Below the pieces are notes generated by a model that was not told the origin of the DNA, ran no database searches, and was given only the letters and a program-made list of their open reading frames with translations. The translations under genes were made by a program, and so were the position numbers. From positions 1 through 62,866 of the forward strand of contig JAKSDO010000263.1 of NCBI GenBank assembly GCA_022360055.1: a stretch of DNA of 62,866 nt, written 5' to 3'. Positions 26,058 through 35,119 of the stretch are shown here, piece after piece. Each line of letters starts with the position of its first letter. Within the stretch, counting starts at the first letter, position 1. Source of the stretch: Cytophagales bacterium. GTDB taxonomy: Bacteria > Bacteroidota > Bacteroidia > Cytophagales > Cyclobacteriaceae.

Positions 26058-26409
26058 TTGGAGCGTATTAAAAAATCCTAAAACTCGAGTTTTTGTTTAC
26101 AACAGTAAAAATAACTATTTAAACACAATTTGTAACAATTAGAGCATAAAATTATAAGGACAAAGGTTTCGGTTAACCGATCCAATGTGATCAAAGGCCA
26201 TCTTTCGGAGATCATTTAATAGCAAACCACGGAGGATTTGTTAAAAAATATTCCAAATGCGATTGCCCTGCATAACCGGTCATCGGACAATGCGATAGCC
26301 CATCGAAAAAGTCATCAACAATCTTATGAGACGGCCTGCTCCGGTCAGACAAACCTGATCCCGGAAGCTATTTTTAACGAAGCAGTGCCGGAATACTTGA
26401 AGAGCGCGG
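26058..26409. other. Gene-free stretch
   Basis: 352 bp between the metal-transporter-like gene and the next minus-strand gene. It contains a 14 bp palindrome AAAACTCGAGTTTT about 25 bp upstream of the transporter start. That may be a regulator site, but nothing identifies the regulator. No convincing gene is seen. Confidence 0.45.
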
Positions 26410-27162
26410 TTAATTTATTTCTTTTAAAATCGCTCTGGCTTTGGAAGATTTCGAAGTGTTGGAATCCGACAGATCTTCCAATAGCGGGACCGCGAGGTCT
26501 TTATTTTCTTTTGATAAGTAACACAGCGCTAAATACCATTGCGCGCCGGATTTATAGATATTATCGGAGCTCACCAAATCCTTATAGATTTCGATCGCTT
26601 CATCAAACCTGCCCGTCGCCTGGTAAGCATTTGCCAGCACATATTTGCTGTGATCTGTCCGGGAAGCCACATCCATCCGATTGATCAAGTCGATGGTCTC
26701 TTCATACCTCTTTTGATCATATACGCGATAAATGTGATCAAAAGAATTTTCATCGGCTTTCGCCCCTCTGGATGTTTCGGGCAGGATATCATAAGGCGTA
26801 TAATAATCCGCAACGATTCGCTGATAGCTGTTGTCGAGTCGATTATAAACAACCGCGGTGGTCACCAAAAAGAATACGACGACAGCGGCAATGAAATACC
26901 TGTAAAAATTCCGCTCTTTAGCCGCATGTCCCCCGGCCTCAAAATTACCCGGCATCTCACTTTCCCATTGCTGTATTTTTTCCACGAGGTCATTTCTGCC
27001 GGCATATTTAATGCCATCCAGCAATGTCCTGTAGCCTTTCATCATCTTTTGAAGTTCTTTGTCACCGGATAAACTTGCCTCAAACTCATTCTTTTCTTCC
27101 TCGCTCAGGGCGCCTTCCAGGTAATTCTCGATTTGATCAATTTTATTTTCAAATTTTTTCAT
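26410..27162 (-). CDS. Membrane-anchored TPR protein, probable anti-sigma factor
   Basis: 250 residues. The N-terminus (IENYLEGALSEEEKNEFEASLS) matches the anti-sigma-like segment. A transmembrane helix lies at about 90-110 (FIAAVVVFFLVTTAVVY). The periplasmic part has tetratricopeptide-like repeats: YDQKRYEETIDLI, YVLANAYQATGRFDEAIEIY and AQWYLALCYLSKENKDLAV. It follows an ECF sigma gene by 27 bp. Bacteroidota often use TPR-bearing anti-sigma factors in this position. Confidence 0.75.
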   Translation of the reverse strand: MKKFENKIDQIENYLEGALSEEEKNEFEASLSGDKELQKMMKGYRTLLDGIKYAGRNDLVEKIQQWESEMPGNFEAGGHAAKERNFYRYFIAAVVVFFLVTTAVVYNRLDNSYQRIVADYYTPYDILPETSRGAKADENSFDHIYRVYDQKRYEETIDLINRMDVASRTDHSKYVLANAYQATGRFDEAIEIYKDLVSSDNIYKSGAQWYLALCYLSKENKDLAVPLLEDLSDSNTSKSSKARAILKEIN

Positions 27163-27189
27163 GTTCCCGGTCTTCTTAATTTACCATTG

Positions 27190-27735
27190 CTAAGACTTAA
27201 AAATCTGTCGTAATCTTTGCAAACATTTATACTTCAAATTCTTAACCGTATCACTGTTTTTATAATCAAGGATCTCAGCTATTTCCTTCATCGATCTTTT
27301 ATGATAATAGTAGTTTTTGAGAATGTCCGAACAGGGATTTCCCAGCATGTTTAGACTGCGTTCCACTTTCTTGAGTTCTTCTTCATAATCTTCATCAAAA
27401 TCGCTGTATAAATAATCCGTATCAAAATAGTCTATTCGAGTATAATGCGCCGGATTTTTAGCCTTTTGCCTTATGAGTTCAAGTATCTTGTTTTTCCCGA
27501 TACTAAACAGATAAGTTTTTATCTGTGATGTCAACTCCGTTACTCTTCCATATCTAATATTCTCATAAAAAATTACAACCGTCTGCTGAAAAATATCTTT
27601 GGCCTCTTCCAGCGAACACAAATGTTTGTTTACGGCCCACTGGAAAAATTCATTTCTGTAATTTTTATAAATTTCTTCTAAAGCTCTTTCACTGTCCGTA
27701 CTTCTGATCCTTTCGATCAAGGAATGATTCTTCAT
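27190..27735 (-). CDS. ECF sigma factor
   Basis: 181 residues. Region 2 includes CSLEEAKDIFQQTVVIFYENI and IKTYLFSIGKNKILELI. Region 4 includes LKNYYYHKRSMKEIAEIL and SDTVKNLKYKCLQRLRQI. It is the second sigma gene within 2.5 kb and differs from the 24596 one in sequence, so it is not a simple tandem copy. An AGGAGG lies about 35 bp upstream of the start, too far to act as a ribosome site. Confidence 0.88.
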   Translation of the reverse strand: MKNHSLIERIRSTDSERALEEIYKNYRNEFFQWAVNKHLCSLEEAKDIFQQTVVIFYENIRYGRVTELTSQIKTYLFSIGKNKILELIRQKAKNPAHYTRIDYFDTDYLYSDFDEDYEEELKKVERSLNMLGNPCSDILKNYYYHKRSMKEIAEILDYKNSDTVKNLKYKCLQRLRQIFKS

Positions 27736-28082
27736 TCGATACTCTATGATTTATTTTATAATAAGTAACCTCCTTTTAACAAAAATTTTATGAAATATTC
27801 ACAGATGGGTTCACCGCTTGAATATAATTTAAAAAAAAATAATCTTACGGATCCTGCAAATTCTTTTTCATAAACATTTTATGACTAAAGTTTGATCTGA
27901 TACAATATTATCAAATGCTGTCATTATTTTCACATATTATACCATGTAAAACGCTTACCGCTTATCATTTTCCTGTCTGCAATACACTACAATCAATGGC
28001 AAAAATCATCATTTTTCATTATATTGAGTAAGGCTTGTACCTGCCGGCGTTTATCAATTTGATCAATTTAAATACACAAGTC
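27736..28082. other. Divergent intergenic region, AT-rich
   Basis: 347 bp separating a sigma gene (minus) from a sugar-binding lipoprotein (plus). Both promoters must lie here, but I find no TTG/TAnnTTTG pair with good spacing. No repeat or RNA gene is seen. Confidence 0.4.
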
Positions 28083-29090
28083 ATGAAAAAAACAGTTTGT
28101 AAATTACTCGCCTTAATCGTTATTTCAATGAGTGTTTTTTCCTGTACGCCAAAAGATCGGATAAAAATCGGAATTAGTCTTGGCCCATTGCATGAGCGAT
28201 GGGAAAAAGACCGGGATTATTTGGTTGAAAACCTGGAAGAAAAAGGCGTTAAGGTGATCGTCAGAGAGGCAAACAATGACGAATCTACTCAGAAAGAACA
28301 ATTCCTGAGCCTTATAAAGGATAAGGTGGATGTAATCATTATGGTGGCTATCAACAGCGACGCAGCGGGCGCATTGGTGCAGGTCGCCAAAAAAAATGGC
28401 GTGAAGGTGATCGCGTACGACAGGCTTATTAAAAACTGCGACCTGGATTATTACGTATCTTTCGACAATATCAAGGTGGGCGAAATGCAGGCCGATTACC
28501 TCACCAGAATTACTCCTAAAGGAAATTATGCAATTCTAGGCGGATCATTGCAGGATCAGAACTCAACCTTTCTCAGACTTGGGCAAATGAATATTTTGCA
28601 ACCGCTTATCACTAGAAATGATATAAAAATTGTGCTCGATAAGAATGTGGATAACTGGGACCCCGAGGTGGCCTACAATATTGTAAATGAATACCTGGCG
28701 GAATCAAAAGATCTCGATGCCATCATTTCATCGAACGATCAAATATCCGAAGGTGTTTGCAGGGCGCTGAAAGAGCATGAATTATGCGGCAAGATACTGG
28801 TCTCCGGACAAGACGCCGAAACCGAAGCTTGCAGGCGGATTGTAGACGGCCGTCAAACCATGACGGTGTACAAATACATTGAATCGTTGGCAAATGCAAC
28901 AACCAATATAGCAATCGCACTGGCACAGGACGGATCTTTACCTTATTCTCAGACAACGGTCAGCAATGGAAAAATCATGGTCCCCTCCATCCAGTTGCCC
29001 AATATGATCCAGGTAACCAAAGAAAATATGAGGATGACCGTAATCGCGGACGGTTATCTGGACGAAAAAGTTGTATTTAACGGAATATAA
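28083..29090 (+). CDS. Xylose-type periplasmic sugar-binding lipoprotein
   Basis: 335 residues from ATG 28083 (MKKTVCKLL). Lipobox VFSC near 20. The rest is a type I periplasmic binding fold (Peripla_BP_4): IGISLGPLHERWEKDRD, VIIMVAINSDAAGAL, VIAYDRLI, YYVSFDNIKVGEMQA, ISSNDQISEGV and VSGQDAE match XylF-like D-xylose binding proteins. No ABC permease or ATPase gene is adjacent. It may therefore be a sensor or use a distant transporter. A shared hairpin terminator separates it from fumarase. Confidence 0.82.
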   Translation: MKKTVCKLLALIVISMSVFSCTPKDRIKIGISLGPLHERWEKDRDYLVENLEEKGVKVIVREANNDESTQKEQFLSLIKDKVDVIIMVAINSDAAGALVQVAKKNGVKVIAYDRLIKNCDLDYYVSFDNIKVGEMQADYLTRITPKGNYAILGGSLQDQNSTFLRLGQMNILQPLITRNDIKIVLDKNVDNWDPEVAYNIVNEYLAESKDLDAIISSNDQISEGVCRALKEHELCGKILVSGQDAETEACRRIVDGRQTMTVYKYIESLANATTNIAIALAQDGSLPYSQTTVSNGKIMVPSIQLPNMIQVTKENMRMTVIADGYLDEKVVFNGI

Positions 29091-29099
29091 GGAATACAA

Positions 29100-29139
29100 A
29101 AACCCGGCCGACGGGTATTCGGCCTGTCAGACCGGGTTT
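29100..29139. terminator. Bidirectional terminator between sugar-binding gene and fumarase
   Basis: AAACCCGG (29100-29107) and CCGGGTTT (29132-29139) form an 8 bp outer stem. Inside are GGCCGA/TCGGCC-like pairings. It sits 9 bp after one stop codon and 5 bp from the other, in a convergent gap. Confidence 0.65.
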
Positions 29140-29144
29140 CCGAA

Positions 29145-30749
29145 TTACAGATCGGCAAAGAAATCATTGCCCTTATCGTCCACGATTATAAAGGCGGGGA
29201 AATTCTCTACTTCAATTTTTCTTACGGCTTCCATGCCCAGCTCTTCAAAATCAACGATCTCGACGGATTTTATACTTTCTTTCGCTAAAATCGCCGCAGG
29301 CCCTCCGACGGAACCCAGATAAAAACCGCCGTGTTTCTTGCAGGCGTCGGTCACCTGCCGGGATCTGTTCCCTTTTGCCAACATCACCATGGATCCGCCA
29401 AGGCTTTGAAAGTCATCCACATAAGGATCCATTCTGCCGGCGGTAGTCGGACCGAAACTGCCGGATGGCATTCCTTCAGGCGTCTTGGCAGGTCCGGCGT
29501 AGTAAACCGGGTGATTTTTGAAATATTCCGGCATAGGCTTGCCCTCGTCGATCATCTGCTTGATCCGGGCATGCGCGATATCTCTGGCGACAATCAAGGT
29601 TCCTTTAAGGTTCAACCTCGTTTTGACCGGATACTTCGAAAGCGCTTTCAGGATATCTTCCATCGGTTGGTTCAGATCGATCTCGACGGGTTTTTGAAGC
29701 TGAGGTTCTACCTCCGGCAGGAACCTCGCCGGGTTCCGCTCCAATTCCTCCAGGAAAATGCCTTCTTCGGTGATCTTGCCTTTTATATTTCTGTCGGCGC
29801 TGCAACTTACGCCTAATCCAACGGGACAGGAAGCTGCGTGTCGAGGCAATCGGATTACGCGCACGTCGTGCGTCAGGTACTTGCCTCCAAACTGCGCTCC
29901 CACCTGACTTTCCTGGCAAATCTTCTGTACTTTCTCTTCCCATTCCAGGTCTCTGAATGCCTGGCCGCCCTCATTTCCTTCGGTGGGTAAGGAATCCAGG
30001 TTTCCCGTCGACGCTTCTTTGACGGTTTTCAACGTAGCTTCGGCCGATGTACCTCCGATCACCAGCGCCAGATGATACGGCGGGCACGCGGCGGTCCCCA
30101 GGTCTCTGATTTTTTCTTTTACAAACCTGGCCAGGTTTTCCTCGGTAAGAAGAGCCTTTGTTTGCTGGTATAAAAATGTCTTGTTGGCAGATCCGCCTCC
30201 TTTTGCAAGGAATAAGAAATCGTATGTATCCCCTGTTTTGGCATAAATATCAATTTGCGCCGGAAGGTTTGTACCTGTATTCTTTTCCTTTGTCATCGTG
30301 AATGGCACCACCTGGGAATATCTCAGGTTTCTTGTTTTGTAGGTTTCAAAAATACCTCTGGACAAGTGTTCGGCATCGTCAGCACCTGTCCATATATTTT
30401 CCCCTTTTTTGCCTATGACAATGGCTGTCCCCGTATCCTGGCAGGTCGGCAACTGGCCTTCTGCAGACACTACCTGGTTTTTAATTAACGTATGAGCCAC
30501 AAAACGGTCATTATCCGTAGCCTCCGGATCATCCAGGATGCCGGAAAGCTTTTCAAGGTGGGCAGCCCTGAGATAGAATCCAACATCGGCCATTGCTTCT
30601 TTTGCCAACAACTCCAATCCCTCGGGCGCAACCTTCAATATCTTTCTCCCCTCAACTTCAATCGTGGATACATGGTCTGAAGATAGTTTTCTATATTTGG
30701 TTTTATCTTCACCAACCGGAAACGGTTTTTGATACTTAAATTCTGCCAT
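29145..30749 (-). CDS. fumA: Class I (iron-sulfur) fumarate hydratase
   Basis: 534 residues from ATG 30749 ([10 protein letters not shown]). The alternative start 63 bp upstream adds non-conserved residues. Two-domain class I fumarase: N-terminal domain with [42 protein letters not shown] and [13 protein letters not shown], giving the three cluster Cys. The C-terminal swivelling domain starts about 370 with [14 protein letters not shown] and includes [14 protein letters not shown]. It interconverts fumarate and malate in the TCA cycle. It has a Cys-ligated 4Fe-4S cluster and is oxygen-sensitive. Confidence 0.93.
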   Translation of the reverse strand: MAEFKYQKPFPVGEDKTKYRKLSSDHVSTIEVEGRKILKVAPEGLELLAKEAMADVGFYLRAAHLEKLSGILDDPEATDNDRFVAHTLIKNQVVSAEGQLPTCQDTGTAIVIGKKGENIWTGADDAEHLSRGIFETYKTRNLRYSQVVPFTMTKEKNTGTNLPAQIDIYAKTGDTYDFLFLAKGGGSANKTFLYQQTKALLTEENLARFVKEKIRDLGTAACPPYHLALVIGGTSAEATLKTVKEASTGNLDSLPTEGNEGGQAFRDLEWEEKVQKICQESQVGAQFGGKYLTHDVRVIRLPRHAASCPVGLGVSCSADRNIKGKITEEGIFLEELERNPARFLPEVEPQLQKPVEIDLNQPMEDILKALSKYPVKTRLNLKGTLIVARDIAHARIKQMIDEGKPMPEYFKNHPVYYAGPAKTPEGMPSGSFGPTTAGRMDPYVDDFQSLGGSMVMLAKGNRSRQVTDACKKHGGFYLGSVGGPAAILAKESIKSVEIVDFEELGMEAVRKIEVENFPAFIIVDDKGNDFFADL

Positions 30750-30932
30750 GACTGTGAAATCTGTTATTTTATACGAATTACAATAAATGAACTTATTCAA
30801 AAGCGGCTGCAAATATAGTTAATCATCGACTCGAAAAAGATGACTTTTTGCAGGTTTCAAAAACAATTTTCATTTATAACCATAACTATTTGTATCTTGA
30901 TCTGTTATTCATAAATCAATCCGACTCAAGTT

Positions 30933-31616
30933 ATGATCGCACAAGTATTGCTTATATTATTGACATTCAATTCCGTCGTAATCGAACCTTCAAACAGTTC
31001 AAAAATCCAGGGGGCCTGGCAATCCGGTGAAGGCGTCGCTATTTTCTCCGGAGATTATTTTTCGTATGCCGCGTTCAGCGCAGAAGAATTCGGTTTTACA
31101 TACGGAGGGTCCTTTGTGACCGACGGGGATAAGGTGATGCTATCCTTTGAATTCCATACTTCAAAACCGGAATTGGTTGGCACGACTTCGGACGCCGCAT
31201 TGGCAGTAAAAAAGAACGCCATGCATTTTATGAACAGCGAATTTAAAAAGATCGATGACGGCAGCCCGGGAAAATTGGCGGGCGCCTGGCTTTTTTCCAA
31301 TCGCATTCGAAATGGCACACCTGGGACCCCCAGGGCCCCTGAGAACCCCAGAAAAACCATGAAGATTTTATCGGGAAAACGGTTTCAATGGATTGCCTAT
31401 AACGTAGAAACCGGGGAGTTTATGGGAACCGGGGGAGGCACCTATACGACTGCCGAAGGAAAATACATCGAAAACATCGATTTCTTTTCCAGAGATCATT
31501 CGCGAGTCGGCGCTTCTCTTGAGTTTGACTTTGAACTGCAGGACGGCGACTGGCACCATAAAGGACTCAGCAGCAAAGGCGATCCGATCTATGAGATCTG
31601 GCGCTTAAGAGAATAA
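30933..31616 (+). CDS. Secreted two-domain protein, function unknown
   Basis: 227 residues. A signal peptide ends around 20. Two similar segments begin KIQGAWQSGEG and KLAGAWLFSNR and each continues with an aromatic beta pattern (FSYAAFSAEEFGF and FQWIAYNVETGEF, both followed by G-rich GGSFVTDGDK / GGTYTTAEGK). This is a tandem duplication of a lipocalin-like small beta domain. No catalytic residues are evident. It stands alone on the plus strand between fumarase and the sulfatase cluster. Confidence 0.65.
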   Translation: MIAQVLLILLTFNSVVIEPSNSSKIQGAWQSGEGVAIFSGDYFSYAAFSAEEFGFTYGGSFVTDGDKVMLSFEFHTSKPELVGTTSDAALAVKKNAMHFMNSEFKKIDDGSPGKLAGAWLFSNRIRNGTPGTPRAPENPRKTMKILSGKRFQWIAYNVETGEFMGTGGGTYTTAEGKYIENIDFFSRDHSRVGASLEFDFELQDGDWHHKGLSSKGDPIYEIWRLRE

Positions 31617-31835
31617 AAACCTTTCGTTGTCGGGGCTTGCGCGGAAGCTTTGCCGGCCTCAACGTCAAAGTCCGGACTCCCGGTTGTTATCCGTTATGAG
31701 TTGCTTGTTTATTATTGACCGGCCGTTCGCTGCCGGATGTGCGTTTCATTTGGGAAATAGAAGCTGCCGCAGGCTCCTCCGTATATTTACATCGGATCCT
31801 GCGCAACAAAAGCCAACTCAAAATAGAGCTCTTTA

Positions 31836-33305
31836 TTATTTTTCCGCATCGTAGGTTGCGGCCCGGAATTGAAATACCTCCGAATCTGTTCGGGCATCCT
31901 TTATCAGGGACTTCAATTCATCCAAAATCGCCCCTTGCTCATCGGCCAAGTCATTCTCTTCTCCGGGATCCGCGCTCAAATTATATAATTCGCACGGCCT
32001 TTCCGGATGCCGGTTGACGTCGTATTGAACGAGCTTCCAATCACCCCTTCGCAAGGCCTGCCTTCCTCCGCGCTCATGAAACTCCCAATACAAATACGGG
32101 TGCTGTGCCTGTGGACCACCGGTCAACGTGGGGAAGAAGGAAATGCCGTCTATGCTTTCGGGCACATCGACTCCTATGATCTCCGCCACGGTAGGCATTA
32201 CATCCCAGAAAGCTGACGCATGGTCGGTTTGCGATCCCGCTTTAATTTTACCCGGCCACCAGGCGATCATGGGCACACGGATGCCTCCTTCGTACAGATC
32301 CCGTTTATAGCCCTTTAAGCCTCCGTTACTGTTGAAATATTCCGGGTCGGCGCCGCCCTCCAGGTGCGGTCCGTTGTCCGAAGAAAATATAATGACGGTA
32401 TGACGCTCTATTCCAAGCTCTTCGAGCTTCGCAACTATTTCTCCTACCTGATCATCCAGATAATTTATCATTGCAACAAACGCGGCATGTGCTTCCGGCT
32501 GCGAGCCATAAGGACCCAATTTTAGCCGCTCCCCGTCGTCAACTCCCACGTATTCCTTCTCCGGCATAAATTTCCCCCGATATTTTTCCATATAACTTTC
32601 CGGAGCAAAGAGCTCGGCATGAGGAATCGCCGAGGGATAAAACATAAAAAACTCTTTGTCTTTGTTGACTTCCATAAACCTCAGCGCCTGTTTATGAATC
32701 GGATCAGGGCCGTAGACTGCTCTGCCCTTTCCTTCATTTCCTTCAAGCACCACTTTCTTTTGATTGTGCCACATATGAAAGGGATAGTAATGATGCGCAA
32801 TACGCTGACAATTGTAGCCGTAGAATTCATCAAATCCCTGATTGTTCGGGTCGCCTTCGGATCCCGGATATCCCAAACCCCACTTTCCGAAAGCGCCGGT
32901 TGTGTAACCCGCTTCTTTCAGCATTTCGGCTATGGTGTAGGTCCCGGCAGGCATGGGCCACTGGCCTTCGGGCTTCCACTCTTTATTGCCCCTGATCGGT
33001 GTATGGCCCGTATGGAGACCGGTCATAAGCGATGATCTTGACGGAGCGCATACCGTAGAACCGGAGTAATGCTGGGTAAACCGGATCCCCTCTTCCGCCA
33101 AGCGGTCTATATTGGGCGTTGAAAACTTTTTTTGGCCGTAGCAGCTCAAATCTCCGTAACCCAGATCATCGGCTAATATATAAATGATGTTTGGCCTTCT
33201 TTCCCCGGTTACTTCGGCTTTTTTAGTGCTGCAAAACATCGACAAGACCGAAAGCGACGCCAGGAATAAAATTGTAATCAAATTACGGTGTATTTTCTTA
33301 ACCAT
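31836..33305 (-). CDS. Sulfatase (S1 family), N-acetylgalactosamine-6-sulfatase-like
   Basis: 489 residues from ATG 33305. Lipoprotein signal (SMFC, Cys about 25). Calcium ligands are in LADDLGYGD. The formylglycine motif CAPSRSSLMTG starts at about C86, followed by GHTPIRGN. Second metal site SSDNGPHLEGG. A C-terminal WKLVQYDV and LYNLSADPGEENDLA segment completes the fold. The GHxxIRGN variant is shared with the gene at 41184, so the two are close paralogues. It cleaves a sulfate ester on a glycan. Cys must be oxidised by a maturase not found in this window. Confidence 0.93.
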   Translation of the reverse strand: MVKKIHRNLITILFLASLSVLSMFCSTKKAEVTGERRPNIIYILADDLGYGDLSCYGQKKFSTPNIDRLAEEGIRFTQHYSGSTVCAPSRSSLMTGLHTGHTPIRGNKEWKPEGQWPMPAGTYTIAEMLKEAGYTTGAFGKWGLGYPGSEGDPNNQGFDEFYGYNCQRIAHHYYPFHMWHNQKKVVLEGNEGKGRAVYGPDPIHKQALRFMEVNKDKEFFMFYPSAIPHAELFAPESYMEKYRGKFMPEKEYVGVDDGERLKLGPYGSQPEAHAAFVAMINYLDDQVGEIVAKLEELGIERHTVIIFSSDNGPHLEGGADPEYFNSNGGLKGYKRDLYEGGIRVPMIAWWPGKIKAGSQTDHASAFWDVMPTVAEIIGVDVPESIDGISFFPTLTGGPQAQHPYLYWEFHERGGRQALRRGDWKLVQYDVNRHPERPCELYNLSADPGEENDLADEQGAILDELKSLIKDARTDSEVFQFRAATYDAEK

Positions 33306-33374
33306 TTTTAACAAAAATTAAATAAGTAACAGTTTAATAAATCCTTTTAATACAATGGGCCCCAAAGATAATTC

Positions 33375-35018
33375 TTACCTTTTCCCGGTTACATCCGCTT
33401 TAATCCTATCTCCCCAACCCAATCCATTTAACGGATAAACATGATTTTCTTCGGCCCACTTTTCCCAAAGCAAACGCAGTTCTTCGGCAATCTGAGGTTG
33501 CTCTCCGATCAGATCAACTGTTTCTGTCCGGTCTGCGGATATGTCATACAATTCCCAAGGACCTTCGTAAGGCGCTTCCCTCGTACCGATCGAAACCAGC
33601 TTCCACTTCCCATCGATCACCGCCCGATGTGCTTCGTGCTCAAAAAACAATGGCCCCCGTTCAAATGCATCTCCGGTCATGCCGGTGACCAGGCTCATCC
33701 CCTGTACGGGAAGTATTGGTTTCCCGTTAAATTCCGACGGATATTCTACACCGGCGACATCCAGAATTGTCGGCATCAGGTCGATGACATGGCCGACCTG
33801 ATCGGTTATTCTTCCGCCGGACCGGATCTTCTCGGGCCAATACACGATCATCGGAGTGGCGATCCCTCCTTCATGATTATAATGTTTGTACATTCTGAAA
33901 GGCGTATTGCTAACATTTGCCCAATGTATCCGATAACTTTGAGCGGGTCGTTCATTGCCAAGCAATGGCAACTGCTCAAGGGATAATCTCCCTCCCTGCC
34001 CCTCGGCGCACCCTCCGTTGTCGGAAAGGAATACGATCATGGTATTATCCAGTGCACCGTGTCTTTCGATCGTTGAAATTATGTCTCCGATCCCCTGATC
34101 CATACAATCCATTTGTGCGGCATAAACCGCCATTCTCGCCTCCCATATTTGCCGCTCTTCACCGGTAAGGTCTTCCCAGGCCGGCACGGAGGGATCGCGG
34201 TCAGACAAAGACCAGGCAGAGTCAATAAATCCTATTTCTACCAGTTTTTCATATCTGCGCTTTCGGTGCTCATCCCATCCATCCATGAATTTTCCCCGGT
34301 ATTTTGATATATCTTTCCGGAGGGCATGCAGCGGCCGGTGGGGGGCATAATAAGCTACGTAAAAGAAAAATGGCCGGTCTTTTTTCTCTTTGAAATGATT
34401 TTCCAGAAAACTGACCGTGGAATCGGTGATGGCGGTTGTCAAATAGAATTCTTCCGGAGCTTCAATCCGTTCATTATTATAAGTAAGTGTCTCGGGGTTA
34501 TAATACCCTCCGCCACCGGACAAATGGCCATAATATCTATCAAATCCGCGCTGCAAAGGCCAATTGTGCTTTGGCCCGTCTGCTTTCATATAATCATCAT
34601 ACATAATGTGCAGTTTACCGGTCATGTAGGTTGAGTAATCGGCTTGTTTGAGTGCTTGTGCAATAGTAATGCACCGGTCATTCATATCTCCGGTGTAGCC
34701 GGGCGCACCAAGGTTCGAAACGGTCATCCAGCCGAGACCTGTGTTATGCGCATAAAGCCCGGTCAATAAAGATGCGCGCGTCGGGCAACATCTGCCCGTA
34801 TTGTAGAAACGGCTGAACATCAAACCCTCCCGAGCAAGTTTATCGATATTGGGTGTTTCAATTCCCGACCCCATGAAACCGGGGTCGGAAAATCCCATAT
34901 CATCTACCAGGATCAGGATGATATTTGGCTTTTTAGCAGGATCATCCGAATTACTGCACGAAAGCAAACCGGCAATTACAAACAACAATAAAATACGTTT
35001 TGTCCATGTATATTTCAT
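33375..35018 (-). CDS. Sulfatase (S1 family), arylsulfatase-like
   Basis: 547 residues from ATG 35018. The frame is open for 30 more codons, but those are leader unit A3, not sulfatase. Lipobox LLSC at 21. Metal ligands VDDMGFSD, FGly motif CCPTRASLLTG (Cys about 77), FLSDNGGCAEGQGG and the C-terminal WKLVSIGT with LYDISADRTETVDL. The Thr in CxPTR is an accepted variant. If translation began at 35108 the lipoprotein signal would be buried, which argues for 35018. TATCTTTG (33363-33370) near its 3' end could be a -7 box for the gene at 31836. Confidence 0.92.
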   Translation of the reverse strand: MKYTWTKRILLLFVIAGLLSCSNSDDPAKKPNIILILVDDMGFSDPGFMGSGIETPNIDKLAREGLMFSRFYNTGRCCPTRASLLTGLYAHNTGLGWMTVSNLGAPGYTGDMNDRCITIAQALKQADYSTYMTGKLHIMYDDYMKADGPKHNWPLQRGFDRYYGHLSGGGGYYNPETLTYNNERIEAPEEFYLTTAITDSTVSFLENHFKEKKDRPFFFYVAYYAPHRPLHALRKDISKYRGKFMDGWDEHRKRRYEKLVEIGFIDSAWSLSDRDPSVPAWEDLTGEERQIWEARMAVYAAQMDCMDQGIGDIISTIERHGALDNTMIVFLSDNGGCAEGQGGRLSLEQLPLLGNERPAQSYRIHWANVSNTPFRMYKHYNHEGGIATPMIVYWPEKIRSGGRITDQVGHVIDLMPTILDVAGVEYPSEFNGKPILPVQGMSLVTGMTGDAFERGPLFFEHEAHRAVIDGKWKLVSIGTREAPYEGPWELYDISADRTETVDLIGEQPQIAEELRLLWEKWAEENHVYPLNGLGWGDRIKADVTGKR

Positions 35019-35108
35019 CTGCTTACATTTTCTTAGATTGTAGACAAACAGAGCAATATAATCATGCTCGTGTGTGCCCTGAGTTCGCTCCGGCCATACC
35101 GGTTTCAT
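35019..35108 (-). repeat. Type A leader unit, copy 3 (90 bp), ends on a sulfatase start codon
   Basis: Sense-strand start ATGAAA then CCGGT-ATG-GCCGG (stem with one G-U). GGCACACA faces TGTTTGTC with a single mismatch, and GAGCA faces TGCTC. The last base touches the ATG at 35018. Because its length is a multiple of three and no stop occurs, the unit's mini-frame (MKPVWPERTQGTHEHDYIAL...) runs in phase into the sulfatase. Confidence 0.85.
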
Positions 35109-35119
35109 CGGATTGACCT

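Noticed and set aside
26080-26094. AAAACTCGAGTTTT palindrome as an operator or terminator
   Set aside because: No loop, no T-run after a stem and no matching regulator; chance cannot be excluded.
35018-35108. Sulfatase start at 35108
   Set aside because: The added 30 residues are the translated repeat unit and would bury the lipoprotein signal that begins at 35018.
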